DNA of 6,417 bases, from the NCBI GenBank assembly GCA_041498155.1, contig JBGQHV010000181.1, positions 1 to 6,417 on the forward strand, in the 5' to 3' direction. This document shows, piece by piece, positions 4,966 through 6,417 of this stretch. The number at the start of each line of letters is the position of its first letter. Position 1 is the first letter of the stretch. A model generated the notes under the pieces. That model ran no database searches. It saw only the letters and a list, made by a program, of their open reading frames with translations, and had not been told where the DNA came from. Both the position numbers and the translations under genes were made by a program. This stretch comes from DASTHG01 sp041498155 (GTDB taxonomy: Bacteria > Gemmatimonadota > Gemmatimonadetes > Gemmatimonadales > GWC2-71-9).

Positions 4966-6417
4966 TCAGAACCCCGCCGTTATCCTCGCGATGAAACTGC
5001 GCCCCATGCCGGGGTTGAGCGCGAGTGTCTTGAGGTGGCTCAGATAGTCCACCCAGTCCTGGTTGAGGGCGTTCCGCAGCTGGAAGTCGAATTCGACTGC
5101 CCGCCCGCCGGCCGTCGGCAAGGAGAACCCCGCGCCCACATTGACCAGAGTGTATTCCTTGGACTGGTAGCCCTGCCCTCCGAACGCGTCGGCGTAGAAT
5201 ACCGCCTCCGCCGGATCCATCCGGGTCTGCCGCGCGTTGGTCTCCCCACCCACGGAGAAGTACGGGCTGAAGAGACGGCCCCAGGACCGACCTTCGAGCC
5301 GGGCGGTGTAGGTCGCCCGGAAGGGAGGCATGGACGGCAGCGCTACGGTGGTCGACGTGTTCTGACCGTAGACGTAGTCAGCCGAGCCCTGGAGGTGCAG
5401 GTAGGTCGTGGGGTGGTATTCGAACTGCGCCTCGAATCCGCGCAGCACGGCGTCGCCTTGCGTGACATCGTAGATCTGCAGCCCGGAAGCCGTATCGATC
5501 TGATTCGCCGGCACCGTATAGATGAAGTTCCGGATCAGGTTGACGAAGCCGCCCACCTCGGCGACGGCCGACCCGGACTGGATCCGGAGACCGACATCGG
5601 TGTTCAGCGACGTCTCGGTCGTCAGGTTGGGGTTGCCGCGCTCGAAGGTGGACGTCGCTTCGTGCGGGCCGTTGGCGAAGAGGTCGAAGGTTGATGGCGA
5701 GCGGAACCCTCGTCCCACATTGAGTACCAGTGCCACAGGCTCCGTCACGTGGTACAACACACCCGCGTTGCCGGTGACCGAGCTCCAGTGAAGCGTGGCG
5801 GCCGGGTTGCCCAGGTCGGCATTGGCATCGACATCCAGGTGCCGGTAATCGTAGCGTGCCCCAAAAGAGAGATTCCAGCGTCCGACATCGGTCTGCTCGA
5901 AGACGTACAGAGCGGCGTCGGCAGCCTTGGAGTCGGGCTCGAGCAGCTCGACACCGAAGTTGGCGTCGGTGGTGTACTCACCCGAGAGACCGACGAGGCC
6001 GCTGAACGGCCCGATGGGCGAATGGTGCAGGCGGGCTTCGGTGGTGTACGACTTTTGTCGCATACCGAACGCCTCACTGGTGGTGGTCGCGTCCGCCCAC
6101 TCGTGCCGCTGGTTGCGCTCGTACCCGGCGCCCCAGTCCAGGCGCGCCCCCCCGACGGGAATGGAGAGGTCGACGTGGCCCCGGTGGTCGTCGGTCCCGG
6201 CACGGCCCGTCGCTGTCGGGTCTTCGTCGGTCAAGTTGAGCCGGTCGTTGCGGTACGTGTACCGGCCGGTGAGGGAGCCCCAGCTGCCGCGGTACCCCAG
6301 AGTTCCGGACCCCCCGAGGTTGTGATACCCGCTGTTCCACAACGTGTAGCTCGGTGTGCGCACGTTCTCTGCAGTCCGCCCGGTGACCGAAGCGCGGTAT
6401 CCGAAACCGCCGTTCGC
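4966..6417 (-). CDS. TonB-dependent outer-membrane receptor, C-terminal barrel part (cut by window edge)
   Basis: The frame is open from the right edge to TGA at 4968-4966, giving 483 residues of a receptor whose N-terminus (signal peptide, TonB box, plug) lies beyond 6417. Such proteins import metal chelates, vitamins or other scarce nutrients across the outer membrane with TonB energy. The visible part alternates short aromatic strands with polar loops, as in a 22-strand barrel. It carries the conserved block GRGFRSPSTFDLFANGPHEA and then FERGNPNLTTE (about visible residues 235-268), and ends in a typical terminal strand, SFIARITAGF. GPHEATSTFE and the near-terminal YLSHLK recall ZnuD-like and related metal receptors as I remember them, so zinc or another metal is possible, but the substrate is not established. 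A GTG at 6363 is only an internal valine: 18 in-frame codons precede it, so a 465-residue call there would be a truncation artefact. No metal-transport gene is adjacent. Confidence 0.9.
   Translation of the reverse strand, partial: ANGGFGYRASVTGRTAENVRTPSYTLWNSGYHNLGGSGTLGYRGSWGSLTGRYTYRNDRLNLTDEDPTATGRAGTDDHRGHVDLSIPVGGARLDWGAGYERNQRHEWADATTTSEAFGMRQKSYTTEARLHHSPIGPFSGLVGLSGEYTTDANFGVELLEPDSKAADAALYVFEQTDVGRWNLSFGARYDYRHLDVDANADLGNPAATLHWSSVTGNAGVLYHVTEPVALVLNVGRGFRSPSTFDLFANGPHEATSTFERGNPNLTTETSLNTDVGLRIQSGSAVAEVGGFVNLIRNFIYTVPANQIDTASGLQIYDVTQGDAVLRGFEAQFEYHPTTYLHLQGSADYVYGQNTSTTVALPSMPPFRATYTARLEGRSWGRLFSPYFSVGGETNARQTRMDPAEAVFYADAFGGQGYQSKEYTLVNVGAGFSLPTAGGRAVEFDFQLRNALNQDWVDYLSHLKTLALNPGMGRSFIARITAGF

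Noticed and set aside
6361..6363. GTG as the start of the receptor gene
   Set aside because: The frame stays open to the window edge with receptor-like sequence before it, and a complete receptor needs a signal peptide and plug domain that are not present here.

Overview
The window is GC-rich DNA from a Gram-negative bacterium: it encodes an outer-membrane TonB-dependent receptor and an acylated exported protein. The lipoprotein N-terminus (Cys followed by KDNTGP), the tandem Ig-like modules carrying a recurring WTLG motif, and the base composition resemble proteins I associate with Gemmatimonadota. That placement is inference, because there is no rRNA or other phylogenetic marker here.

Nearly everything lies on the minus strand, so the order of expression runs from high to low coordinates. 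The 3' portion of a TonB-dependent receptor gene (4966-6417) enters from the right edge; its signal peptide and plug domain lie outside the window. After a 144-bp gap holding an imperfect 22-bp dyad comes a six-helix PAP2-family lipid phosphatase (4171-4821). Its stop codon overlaps, in a 4-base GTGA, the GTG start of lgt (prolipoprotein diacylglyceryl transferase, 3329-4174). After a 64-bp gap follows a 1062-residue lipoprotein subtilase (76-3264): lipoprotein signal, three Ig-like modules, an inhibitory prodomain, an S8 catalytic domain, a carboxypeptidase-regulatory-like beta domain and a PPC domain. At the left edge the last 22 codons of a possible plus-strand gene converge on it, with stops only a few bases apart and two short dyads around them.

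The three complete genes make a plausible envelope cassette. Lgt uses phosphatidylglycerol to acylate lipoprotein precursors, the protease next to it is such a precursor, and the PAP2 phosphatase could act on phosphorylated lipids in the same membrane. Only the pap2-lgt coupling is directly visible; the functional link is inference.

I found no mobile element, CRISPR array, RNA gene or clearly novel system. The points most worth a second look are the His-to-Glu change in the second PAP2 motif and the domain order of the protease, in which prodomain cleavage would cut the catalytic part away from its lipid anchor.
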